Below are positions 36,801 through 42,527 of a stretch of DNA of 42,527 nucleotides, piece by piece (the stretch's first letter is position 1; every line of letters begins with the position of its first letter). The translations under genes and the position numbers were made by a program. The notes beneath the pieces were generated by a model, which worked only from the letters and a program-made list of their open reading frames with translations, had not been told where the DNA came from and made no database searches. This DNA comes from DATMRF01 sp035566435. GTDB taxonomy: Bacteria; Verrucomicrobiota; Verrucomicrobiia; Limisphaerales; UBA8199. The stretch covers positions 1 to 42,527 of the forward strand of contig DATMRF010000042.1 in NCBI GenBank assembly GCA_035566435.1, read 5' to 3'.

Positions 36801-39485
36801 CGGCTGGTTGACTTCCACTGTGCGTGCGGAGTCGCTTTTGGTGGTCGAATTGAGCAAGTGCATCGTCACCTTGACGATCAGTTCGAGGGGGGAGACCGGT
36901 TTAGCCATCAGGTCATTGCCACCGGAGACGATGCTGCGTGCGCGGTTTTGAAACTCGGCATCGATCGTCACGAAAATGACCGGCACGGATTTGTATTGCG
37001 GCATGCGGCGCAAGTGTTCGCAAACCTCGAAACCGGTGAGTTGGGGCATGTTGATATCCAACAGGAGCACGTCGAAGTTTTTCTCCTTCAGCACGCGCAG
37101 GCTGTCAACGGGATCGGCCACACCAGTGGCATCGAAACCAGCCCGCTTGAGCGCATTGACCATGGTAAAATTGCAGACCGCATCGTCGTCCACGACGAGC
37201 ACCGTGGACCTGGTCCTGGGTTCGACAAAGGTTGTGTCGCGGTTCTGGGCCAAGCGGTCGAGGCAATCCACCGCCTGGGCGATGGTTTGAAAGGTCGAGG
37301 GAGTGGGCTCGGACTGCTTGAACACAATTTGGAAGAGGAGACCTTCGAGCGCGCTGCAGAGCTCGGCGATTTTCGTCAAGCCGCTCAGGCCGGCGCGCGC
37401 GCTCAAGAAGCGCACCCGGCGGTAGAGCTCGGTAAGAAAAACCAGTCGCGCCTCACCAGCAGTCGCTTTGATGTAGGCGAGGCAAACCTGGCGAAGTTCC
37501 ACGATTTCCTTCGGCGCATCTTTTCGCAGGCCGGCCTGGCGGGTCCAAATCGCGGTTTCTGCAAGAGAAGCCGCATCGTCTTGAGGGGCGACAAGCTGCG
37601 AGTCCAACAGGAGTGGGGCCGGCGGACGGGAGGCCACGGGGCGCCCCAGCAGCTCGCAAACGTGCTCCACCAGCTTCTGAGGGGTACATTCGGTTTTCAG
37701 GATACCTTGGTTGGCACCGGCCTGATTGGCCTTGGTGGCGAGCCCTTCCAGATAGGCGTTGGAGAGCACCAGTACGGGCGTGTCTTTGAGGTTGGCATCG
37801 GCGCGGATAAACTTAAGGATCTCGAGCCCATGGACCTTGGGCAGCATCAGGTCCAGGACCACCACATCCGGCCTGAGCCGCGGCAGAACCTCGAGCGCCA
37901 CCGCACCGTCCTCGGCGGCTTCGACGTGAAAGCCCTCACGGTTGAGGCATCTCTTGTAAACCCTGAGCACAAACGGGTCGTCTTCGACGAAAAGAACAAT
38001 CGGCTGCCCATTGCCGATGGCGGCTTGCTGACCAGCGGCCCAGCTTTCCTGCTGTAAATTGGCGACGGCTGGAGATGGCCCGGTGTAGTACTCTTCCGGG
38101 GCCGGGAGGGGCCTCGGCTGAGCGAGTGGTTGAACCATCTGGCCATCGGATTGTCGTTTTGGAACGGGAAAGAGATCGAAACTATCGTCTAAAACCGGAG
38201 CTGCCGCAGGGCGTGGCCTGGCGACTTTCTCCTCGGCGGCGGGAGCTGGCGCGGGGGCAGCGGGCTTCGGCGGGTCCTGGGCCGGGGCCCGAGGGCTCTG
38301 CACTTCATTGAGAGCTTTCATGATCAGTTCCTTAAGTACCAACGGACTTGTATTCAGGCGCGGGGCGCTGGTGGGCAATTCCTCACTGGAACGCTCCCGA
38401 ACAGACGATTCAGGGACGAAAATGACGGGGGTGGCCGCATGCAACGGAAGCTTCTTGATGTCGCTTGAGGCAAGGCCATGGGCTTCTGGCAGCGGCACAT
38501 TGGCGATGACGACATCGGCCGGATTCGACTTCAGATGGTCCAGGGCGCGAGCCGGCTCTTCGAAGGAGATGGGATGAAAACCGGCGTTGCGCAGGGCGTC
38601 GCTGACGGCCATGTTTGAGGGAGCCGCCTCATCGACGATGACCGCAGTGAACTGCGAAAGGTCGCGTTGTTTGCCGGCGGGGCCGCGAAAGAGCGACCCC
38701 ATGACTTCAACGGCGTGCGTCACCGTGTTCAAAGCCGAGTCGTTGAGGTCCTGGCGCACCTGGGAGAGTTGGTTGAGGAAGGCTTCGAGGACTTTGGCCT
38801 GGCGGGTTAAATTGCGGAGCCCAGCGGCCTCCGTGCAACTGGCTAATGAACGTACCCGGCTGAGAAATTCGGTGCAGCACCCGGCACGAGCTTCAGCGTC
38901 CTTGGCCTTCACGAACAGGTTTGATTGCGCTCGGACCCCGGCGATAATCTCCTCGACCTCGCGAGGGATGGGCATGTCCTTGTGCTCCTCGATCCTTCGT
39001 GCTTTCGACGTGGCGGCTGGCCGGGTTTCGCCGGCGGTTTCCGGGCTCTCGAGCATGAGGGCGACATTCTTCACCAGGTTTTCCAAAGCGACCTCGCGTT
39101 TGTCGAACACCTTTGTGGCCAGCTTCCCCACTTCCTTCCGTGTCGCGCGGCTCATCAGGTCGGCGTAGGTAAAGACGTAAATGGGCCGGGTTCCGAACTC
39201 CCGATCCTGGCGCGCGGTCCTAATGAGTTCCAGTCCGGACATTCCGCGAAGGTTCAGCTCGACCAGGAGCGCGTCGGGATGGCGGCTGCGGAGCTTGCGC
39301 AAGGCGATAGTCCCGTTGGAGGTGAAGTCCACGTGGAAGCCTGCCATTTTTAGCAGGAACAGCAGGACCAGCCGGACGAATCCATCCCCCTCTACCAAGA
39401 GGATGCGTTTTGACTTGGTGGGCTCGGGCTCCGAGCCGTTTGAGCCGGTCGAGCCGGGCGTTGGGTTTTGGGTGGGTGCGTTCAT
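30807..39485 (-). CDS. Giant 2892-aa multi-receiver coiled-coil protein
   Basis: The N-terminal ~880 residues hold four CheY-like receiver domains. REC1 (27-143) has Glu76 at the phospho-acceptor site and REC2 (about 278-375) has Asn329. REC3 (495-613) and REC4 (761-878) are canonical with Asp545 and Asp810. Helical spacers like Hpt domains, but without a matching histidine, lie between REC1 and REC2 and between REC3 and REC4. A Pro/Glu-rich linker contains a duplicated 34-aa block (EPTIEEQIAEAERQA, about 995-1056). From about 1095 to 2790 the protein is one long coiled coil built of 95-aa repeats, then five 49-aa repeats. The C-terminus is a basic helical region and an acidic tail. There is no kinase, DNA-binding or enzymatic output. 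A structural or scaffold role under phosphorelay control is inferred. Confidence 0.85.
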   Translation of the reverse strand: MNAPTQNPTPGSTGSNGSEPEPTKSKRILLVEGDGFVRLVLLFLLKMAGFHVDFTSNGTIALRKLRSRHPDALLVELNLRGMSGLELIRTARQDREFGTRPIYVFTYADLMSRATRKEVGKLATKVFDKREVALENLVKNVALMLESPETAGETRPAATSKARRIEEHKDMPIPREVEEIIAGVRAQSNLFVKAKDAEARAGCCTEFLSRVRSLASCTEAAGLRNLTRQAKVLEAFLNQLSQVRQDLNDSALNTVTHAVEVMGSLFRGPAGKQRDLSQFTAVIVDEAAPSNMAVSDALRNAGFHPISFEEPARALDHLKSNPADVVIANVPLPEAHGLASSDIKKLPLHAATPVIFVPESSVRERSSEELPTSAPRLNTSPLVLKELIMKALNEVQSPRAPAQDPPKPAAPAPAPAAEEKVARPRPAAAPVLDDSFDLFPVPKRQSDGQMVQPLAQPRPLPAPEEYYTGPSPAVANLQQESWAAGQQAAIGNGQPIVLFVEDDPFVLRVYKRCLNREGFHVEAAEDGAVALEVLPRLRPDVVVLDLMLPKVHGLEILKFIRADANLKDTPVLVLSNAYLEGLATKANQAGANQGILKTECTPQKLVEHVCELLGRPVASRPPAPLLLDSQLVAPQDDAASLAETAIWTRQAGLRKDAPKEIVELRQVCLAYIKATAGEARLVFLTELYRRVRFLSARAGLSGLTKIAELCSALEGLLFQIVFKQSEPTPSTFQTIAQAVDCLDRLAQNRDTTFVEPRTRSTVLVVDDDAVCNFTMVNALKRAGFDATGVADPVDSLRVLKEKNFDVLLLDINMPQLTGFEVCEHLRRMPQYKSVPVIFVTIDAEFQNRARSIVSGGNDLMAKPVSPLELIVKVTMHLLNSTTKSDSARTVEVNQPLAWSAETMPDENAVQAGTVQLAPGLENTAEPINPLLTAGSIPFEPIQRAEPGAAGGEWQVEDLSRLPANPIDKLQTDDQLIEAFQPSGLQPDAPDLQPAEPTIEEQIAEAERQALAQRDAGEPVPLAKSDSAEPTIEEQIAEAERQAFAEQDAGEPVPQASTDSEPGAEAAPPAWESTAAMPPGQPDAENQLQAPQSESDRQQEALEKYKKERETLALRICNSEMELSRAQARVERRDKTIEDLQKQLEELSALKPQPEQNGAEEFEQRLSQSGAELELARAELEQQKQEQERAESDLRRQLEAAIAARKEREAAQQQALARSAELEQELAALREAREELDAKFAQEQQVTAESAKRARELEQRLSQSAAELELAQAELEKRNQEQDSAESDLRRQLEAASAAAREREAAQKQAQARSAQLEQELAALRQAREELGGKFAQEQQVTAESTKRAQDLEQHLGRTAAELQTAQAELEKQKQAQERAESDLRRQLDAASAAAREREAAQKQAQARSEQLEQELAALRQAREELGGKFAQEQQVIAESAKRAQELEQHLGRTSAELQTAQAELEKQKQAQERAETDLRRQLEAASAAAKDREAAEKQAQARSQQLEQELAALRQAREELGGKFAQEQQVTAESTKRAQELEQRLGQSAAELKRTQTELEEKKQAQARAESELRRQLEAAVKDREAAEKQAQARSQQLEQDLAALRQAREELGGKFAQEQQVTAESTKRAQELEQRLGQSAAELKRAQAESEKQKQAQERAESDLRQQLAAASAAVKEREAAQKQAQARSEQLGQELAALRQAREELSSKFTSEQRASAESANRVKELENFLSKRSVELERATTDFEKQLQERSQAESNLRGQLEAAAALATQTEAAHKQSQARCGNLEQQLAAVQQAGEQLNAKLAQEHQTTQKTAKRIEELEAHLRQNSAESERAKAEAQNQATERGRVESELRRQLEVASAALKQGESAQQQAGVRCSQLEQELAALRQMREELTGKFGKEQQVTAESRARIKELEGHLGSKSADLDRARVEAENQAKERARAESDLRRQLEVASAAIKQSEAAQQQAGVRCSKLEQELAALRQAREELTGKFGKEQQATAESRARIKELESQMGSRSADLDRAKAEAENQAKERSRVESDLRRQLEVASAAIKQSETAQQQAGARCGQLEQELAALRQMREELTGKFGKEQQVTAESRARIKELESHLGSKSTDLDHARAELEKQAKEGARVESDLRSQLEAASAAIKQSEAAQQQTRVHVGQLEQELTALRQMREELTGKFGKEQQVTAASRARIKELESHLGSKSADLDRARAELEKQIKERGRVESDLRRQLDGASANIKQAAARCGQLEQELTISRQAREELTGKFGKEQQVTAESRARIKELESHVGSKSADLDRARAEAENQAKERSRVESDLRRQLEVASAAIKQGEAAQQQAGVRCSQLEQEMAALRQAREELNGKFGKEQQVTAESRARIKELEKQLQTSEADRHAQITELEQRVSQGVAALARATSDFANEQGERQRSEQRAGTLNTQLQALHAEFSRVLQAQQANLERISTLEEKLLQSGQALARRTADVEQHQAESRLALEQLRNAKELSTQLQKNLSFFEEANKTLDRTRQDLQSRLDASLTAAQASEAGLQRESSERQRLASALDGVQREAQNQSRMRETAEAELRTTLAALRELETNLQTESGERQRLASALDGVQREVQNQSRRRETAETELTTTLNVLHEIEARLQTEAAERQRLSEVLDGVQRELQNQSRKRETLEAELKTATGALQENEARLQKEAAERQRLASALDGVQRDLQNQSRKREALETEQQTTLKLLRESEARLQQETAERQRLNQALASSQLNLRDRAQRSELELSKLQSALQFEQVERKRQETQLARMRHMSMDAARAARVVRNNLRRQVREPVDDLCQSARSLLELELGSRQKKLAEAVLHDVLLVRTRLQEPDMAQRDSNNGAPGAEEDLPANPMLPQ
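31227..31830. repeat. 147-bp (49-aa) coding repeats
   Basis: The landmark GCGTTGACGTTC-type sequence recurs at 31227, 31374, 31521, 31668 and 31815, exactly 147 bp apart each time. It encodes ERQRLASALDGVQRE followed by NQSRKRETLEAEL. 49 residues is exactly seven heptads, so the coiled-coil register is unbroken. Confidence 0.9.
32332..36010. repeat. 285-bp (95-aa) coding repeats
   Basis: An equivalent landmark (the TCCTTGATGCGGGCG position) falls at 32332, 32617, 32881, 33166, 33451, 33736, 34021, 34306, 34591, 34867, 35152, 35437, 35722 and 36007. Eleven of the thirteen intervals are exactly 285 bp; the others are 264 and 276 bp, both in frame. Units encode ELEQELAALRQAREEL(T/G)GKF(G/A)(K/Q)EQQVTAES followed by a variable half. 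Confidence 0.9.
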
Positions 39486-39945
39486 GTTTGACGCAACGCA
39501 ACCTGCTTTTTGGGGTAACAGCGACGGTAATCAGCGACGAAGAAAAACCTGCCCCGGTCCAGGAACCTCCGGGTCCCATTCGCTCCGCATTGCTTTCGGT
39601 CAACAGCTTGCATAGTACGTCCGCCTTGCGGTGGGAGCAGTAAGTAGACCAACGTGTCTAATGCGGTTCCTCGGCGGCGCGTGGAGGGAAGGCAAATTCC
39701 TAATCTTATGGCGTAAAATACTGTCTGCCAGTAACTTAACTTAGCAATGGATGCCATTTTCCGTTCAAAATGACCTGCGAGGAACAACCCCGGCCGAGCC
39801 CGAAATCCGCCTTATTATAGGACAGCTAAAAATTGCGCGGCTTGGTGCGAATGAGGATACAAGTTTCCGGTTTTGATTGACCCAGCGGAAGCGTTCTGCT
39901 AATAGTATTGCGAGTTTCAAACGCGGGTTACTCAGACGTGAGTAT
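39486..39945. other. Divergent intergenic region
   Basis: About 460 bp between the giant receiver gene (minus) and the exported-protein gene (plus), less GC-rich than its surroundings. One clear promoter is seen for the plus-strand gene (39877-39905). No promoter could be picked with confidence for the minus-strand gene, and no RNA gene was recognised. Confidence 0.5.
39877..39905 (+). promoter_or_regulatory. Sigma-70-like promoter of the small exported-protein gene
   Basis: TTGACC (39877-39882), a 17-bp spacer and TAATAG (39900-39905) lie about 40 bp upstream of the ATG at 39946. This is the best promoter match in the window and gives a leader of about 34 nt. Confidence 0.55.
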
Positions 39946-40722
39946 ATGTTGTACCGCAGCAAAATATTTCGAATCGTTCGCAAGGCAGGAATGACTTCCA
40001 CGGCAGTTTTTCTCGGCATCGCCTGCGCCTCTGCAACGACCGCGCCGACAAACTCGAGCCCGACCGTTGCGCCGTTGATACTTTCGGGGAGGCAAAGCGC
40101 CCGCCCGGCGGGAACATATTCGGCAGGGGTCGCCGAGCTGATCAAGATGCTGGACGCGAAGGTTGAAACGGAGGTCATGCTGGCTTACATCCAGGGCTCG
40201 CCCATCGCATATAATCCCGACGCTACTGAGTTGATCGGCTTGAAGGAGCATGGCGCCTCGACGGAAATGCTGACGACCGTACTGCATCATGGTGACGAGT
40301 TACGGCTGCGGTTAGCGCAGGCCGAGAGCGCGGTCAATCCCGCGCCCGCAGCCTCAGCGTACGCTTATGCCCCGGAGCCCGCATATCCGGCGACCGCGGT
40401 GGCGCCCTATGCTGATTCTGGAGAGGCGGCCTATCCCGCGGTTTATTCGGGTTATGCCTACGGCAGATCGTGGCTCTTCGGGGCACCCCTGGGCAACAGG
40501 CACCGTCCATTCTTGAATGAGCAAGCGCGGTGGAACTCCCGTTGCGGGGAGCCGCAATTCTTTGCCAACAGCGGCCGCCAGCAATGGGGCAACAGCGCTC
40601 CTGGCGTCGGTGCGGCGGCCCGTGCAGTTCTGGCTGCGAATCGAGCGCACGCGCTGGCTCCACCGTGGCCTGCCGGCAATGTGCAGGGCTCAGGCGGGCG
40701 GGTGGGTGGACGGGCGCGGTAG
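39946..40722 (+). CDS. Small exported protein, Ala/Tyr-rich
   Basis: Unknown function. The 258-aa product has a signal peptide (MLYRSKIFRIVRKAG followed by TSTAVFLGIACASA). A helical domain follows with AGVAELIKMLDAKVETEVMLAYIQGSPIAYNPDATELIGLKEHGASTEML (about 60-108; quoted in parts), a pattern of short helix pairs that I associate with uncharacterised verrucomicrobial proteins. The C-terminal half is low-complexity (AYAYAPEPAYPATAVAPYA, then Gly/Arg-rich). The ATG at 39946 sits 41 bp after a good -10 box. An upstream ATG at 39877 overlaps the -35 box and was rejected. Confidence 0.7.
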   Translation: MLYRSKIFRIVRKAGMTSTAVFLGIACASATTAPTNSSPTVAPLILSGRQSARPAGTYSAGVAELIKMLDAKVETEVMLAYIQGSPIAYNPDATELIGLKEHGASTEMLTTVLHHGDELRLRLAQAESAVNPAPAASAYAYAPEPAYPATAVAPYADSGEAAYPAVYSGYAYGRSWLFGAPLGNRHRPFLNEQARWNSRCGEPQFFANSGRQQWGNSAPGVGAAARAVLAANRAHALAPPWPAGNVQGSGGRVGGRAR

Positions 40723-41143
40723 GCGGATTTCTGCCCCAGGAAAGCGCAAAAGTCACGGTGCTAGTCATGGAGAGGTGGAGTAATGGGGGAAAGTTTACCG
40801 TTTGTTTACCGATTTCACTGGTGATGAAGGCGGAAAAATAATTTTTTAATGTTCGGATTGGTTCGGATCGCTCGGGACCGCTGGGGAATACTCGGGCTGG
40901 CGTGTGTGGGTCTGATCGTAGCGGAAGAGCTGGCATGAAAATTGATGGCAGGAGAATTGTTCACTGAGCTATTAATCCTCGAGTTTTTCACAAGCGATAC
41001 AGAGTCAGGCGCGCCCCACCCCGACGGGCGTAGGTGGGACGAAAGCGATCGCGGGATTGGAATCCCGCGCCCCGATGGAGGATTTAGCGATGGATGGACG
41101 CAGCATGCGTTCTAAAGGTGATGGGGTGAAAAAAATATAGGCT
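40723..41143. other. Intergenic region with a hairpin and start of a direct repeat
   Basis: No gene seen. A palindrome GCGGGATT-gg-AATCCCGC lies at 41051-41068, with the same arm-GG-arm design as the GTCAAC palindromes at the other end of the window. The first copy of a ~143-bp direct repeat begins at 41103 and runs into the following gene. GTGGAGTAATGGGG-type low-complexity sequence is at about 40775. Confidence 0.5.
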
Positions 41144-41245
41144 TTAGTGGGCGGGATTAGCTGAGGTTAGCCGCATTTCTGCGGGACCACCTGATACCAG
41201 CGGAGGAGCGGGGAGGGCTTGCGGCTGGGAAGGCTGGGCGCAGAG
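41103..41245. repeat. Direct repeat, copy 1 (3' end of the paralogue gene)
   Basis: The block starting GCATG..TTCTAAAGGTGATGGG and ending near GGGAAGG.TGGG recurs at 41701-41845. The two copies are 598 bp apart. The first ~80 bp are almost identical and the rest shows scattered changes. It covers the 3' end and downstream sequence of the gene at 41144-41617. Confidence 0.8.
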
Positions 41246-41617
41246 AGCTTTCAAGGCGGCCGCCTGCTGGAACACCGGCCTGGTGACGTCGAACTGGGGA
41301 GGAAGGCCGACGGCGGCCTTGGACTGGTCGCGGAGCCAGTCGCGGAAACCGCCCCGGTACCAGTTGCTGAGGTTCATCTCGGACAGGGGATAGGGGAGGG
41401 AACCATCGTCTTGAAGCTTGGCGATGATGTCGCGATAGGGCAGGCCTTCATGGAGCATGAGGTTAATCCGGTTGCGGACGGGCTCGGGGAGGCGGGCGAC
41501 TTTGCCGTTGCGCGGGTGACGGTGCCAGCCGAGGCTGGCATTGATCGTTTTCCTGAGATTGCGAAGGTCGGTGGGCGGACGCGCTGGAGGAGTGGAGTAA
41601 TGGAGTGGTGGATTCAT
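41144..41617 (-). CDS. Helix-turn-helix-like protein of a tandem paralogue family, copy 1
   Basis: About 157 aa from the ATG at 41617; a longer frame to 41704 adds only low-complexity residues. The core reads NGKVARLPEPVRNRINLMLHEGLPYRDIIAKL, then LSEMNLSNWYRGGFRDWLRDQ. This pattern (RLPEPVR, repeated helices, NLSxWxxGGxxDWL) is shared with the next gene and looks like a DNA-binding family similar to phage small-terminase/Gp27-type proteins. The N-terminal HYSTPPARPP part is encoded by a GGAGTAATGGAGTGG-type microrepeat. The function is unknown; a mobile-element or phage origin is possible. Confidence 0.6.
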   Translation of the reverse strand: MNPPLHYSTPPARPPTDLRNLRKTINASLGWHRHPRNGKVARLPEPVRNRINLMLHEGLPYRDIIAKLQDDGSLPYPLSEMNLSNWYRGGFRDWLRDQSKAAVGLPPQFDVTRPVFQQAAALKALCAQPSQPQALPAPPLVSGGPAEMRLTSANPAH

Positions 41618-41700
41618 GGGGTGGCGTGTTGGTTGATGGTGGAGAGTTGGTAGTTGATGGTTCTCGGAACGCGGAGGGCGGCGTGGCGGTTTTCGATGCG

Positions 41701-41845
41701 GCATGTCTTCTAAAGGTGATGGGGTGAAAAAAATATAGGCTTTAGCGGGCGTGATTAGCTGAGGTTAGCCGGATTCCCGCGGGACCAACTGATACCAGCG
41801 GCGGGGCGGCGAGGGGCTGCCGGTGGGAAGGTTGGGTGCAGGGAG
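41701..41845. repeat. Direct repeat, copy 2
   Basis: Second copy of the 41103-41245 block. Here the part corresponding to the C-terminus of the paralogue is frame-shifted and no longer coding, so this copy is a remnant lying downstream of the second paralogue. Confidence 0.8.
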
Positions 41846-41974
41846 GTGAGGTTTTGCCACAAGAAGGTACAAAACCGGCCTGGAGCATTCTTGATCATCG
41901 TTAATGGTGTCCCGCTTCAAGGGTGTGGGGCGGCCAGCCGGGGGAAAAACTTTTTTCTTAGCGCTCATAGGCGC

Positions 41975-42527
41975 TCATTGGTCGAGATTGGTCGAGTTTG
42001 GTCCCGGAGCGGGTTGAGGGTCCTTCGCTGCTGCCAGGGAGGCGGGGAGGCTGGCTTCCTTGCGGCGGGCTTTGGCGCAGTCGAGGCCGTGGTGGGCCGT
42101 TTTGGCCACGCTGTTGAGCAGGGAGATGAAGGAACCGGCGTCGGACTGGAGGTTTTCTTTGAGCGAGGTGGCGTCGAAATCCAGAAAGAACTGCATGTAC
42201 TGTGAGGCGACCGCGGCAGTCAGCTTGGAGGGGAGATCCTTGGGGTTACTCTGGCTGACGAGCTTTTGGAGGACCTGTTCGCGGATGCGGGCGCGGTCAG
42301 CGCTTTGGCGGGCGAGGAGCCAGTCCTGGTAACCGCCCTGACGCCAGCGTTTAAGGTTGTGGTAGGTGAGGTGTTTGCCGGCGTCACCGAGTTTGGCGAT
42401 GATGGCTTCGTAGGTGAGGCCGTCCAGGAGCAGGAGGTTGACGGTTTCGCGGAGCGGTTCGGGCAGGCGGGCGATTTTGCCGTTGCGGGCTTTGCCCGGA
42501 CGCCAGGGGGAGTGGGGTAGGATGGGG
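41975..42527 (-). CDS. Helix-turn-helix-like paralogue, copy 2, partial (runs off the window)
   Basis: An open minus-strand frame from the window edge to a TGA at 41975. It carries NGKIARLPEPLRETVNLLLLDGLTYEAIIAKL and LKRWRQGGYQDWLLARQ, matching the neighbouring paralogue, then a C-terminal helical region (VASQYMQFFLDFDATSLKENLQ, SFISLLNSVAKTAHHGL) absent from it. The 5' end lies beyond position 42527. The last residues (NSTNLDQ) and the stop fall in a TTGGTCGAG-type decamer repeat (41971-42000). Confidence 0.65.
   Translation of the reverse strand, partial: PILPHSPWRPGKARNGKIARLPEPLRETVNLLLLDGLTYEAIIAKLGDAGKHLTYHNLKRWRQGGYQDWLLARQSADRARIREQVLQKLVSQSNPKDLPSKLTAAVASQYMQFFLDFDATSLKENLQSDAGSFISLLNSVAKTAHHGLDCAKARRKEASLPASLAAAKDPQPAPGPNSTNLDQ

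Noticed and set aside
34784..38057. Plus-strand open frames of 418, 350 and 438 aa opposite the giant receiver gene
   Set aside because: They are antisense shadows of a repetitive GC-rich coding frame; their apparent internal repeats simply mirror the 285-bp units.

Overview
The window looks like a chromosomal segment of a GC-rich Gram-negative bacterium. The best guess is a Verrucomicrobiota member of the Pedosphaera/Limisphaera type. This is an inference from the fused PilM-PilN protein, the abundance of palindromic and short-period repeats between and inside genes, and the family resemblance of several otherwise unrecognised proteins. No rRNA or tRNA gene was recognised.

Layout. (1) 1-2131 has no credible gene. 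It is packed with 10-11 bp tandem repeats, GTCAAC palindromes and about ten copies of an AAAAgtGTAGC motif. (2) 2132-15531 is an accessory defence island on the + strand built round a type I restriction-modification system: hsdR, hsdM, a four-helix-bundle protein, an unknown 278-aa protein and hsdS. Between hsdR and hsdM sit inserted modules: a REP-associated tyrosine transposase flanked by its own REPIN-like repeats, a zeta-toxin-like P-loop kinase with a 70-aa partner, and a 1269-aa putative defence protein. Between the modules are two extra, diverged copies of the 3' end of hsdR. HsdS carries an 83-bp frame-breaking insertion, and the last island gene is cut off 2 bp before the stop codon of a housekeeping gene. 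(3) 15534-22894 (- strand) is a type IV pilus/type II secretion-like operon read secretin, PilM-PilN fusion, PilO-like, small PilP-position protein, PilB/GspE ATPase. A ~300-bp inverted-repeat element lies inside the operon. (4) 22975-24915 holds core genes smpB, rpoZ and a polyprenyl diphosphate synthase. (5) 24912-29552 (- strand) has a TPR protein and a translationally coupled pair: a polytopic membrane protein with an ExbB/MotA-like end, and a membrane-anchored coiled-coil protein with a possibly degenerate protease-like domain. (6) 29934-39485 has a class III nucleotide cyclase facing a giant 2892-aa protein with four receiver domains (two with changed acceptor residues) and a very long coiled coil made of 95-aa and 49-aa repeats. 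(7) 39877-42527 has a small exported protein with a good promoter and two tandem paralogues of a helix-turn-helix-like family, the second running off the window.

How it fits together. HsdR, HsdM and HsdS would form the restriction and modification complexes. The inserted modules look like add-on defence or toxin functions acquired at the hsdR 3' end, with hsdR itself kept intact. The strongest new signals are the repeated hsdR tails, the 1269-aa protein with a nuclease-like N-terminus and a P-loop-less NTPase-like segment, in-frame 9-bp microrepeats in three genes of the restriction locus, and the giant receiver/coiled-coil protein.
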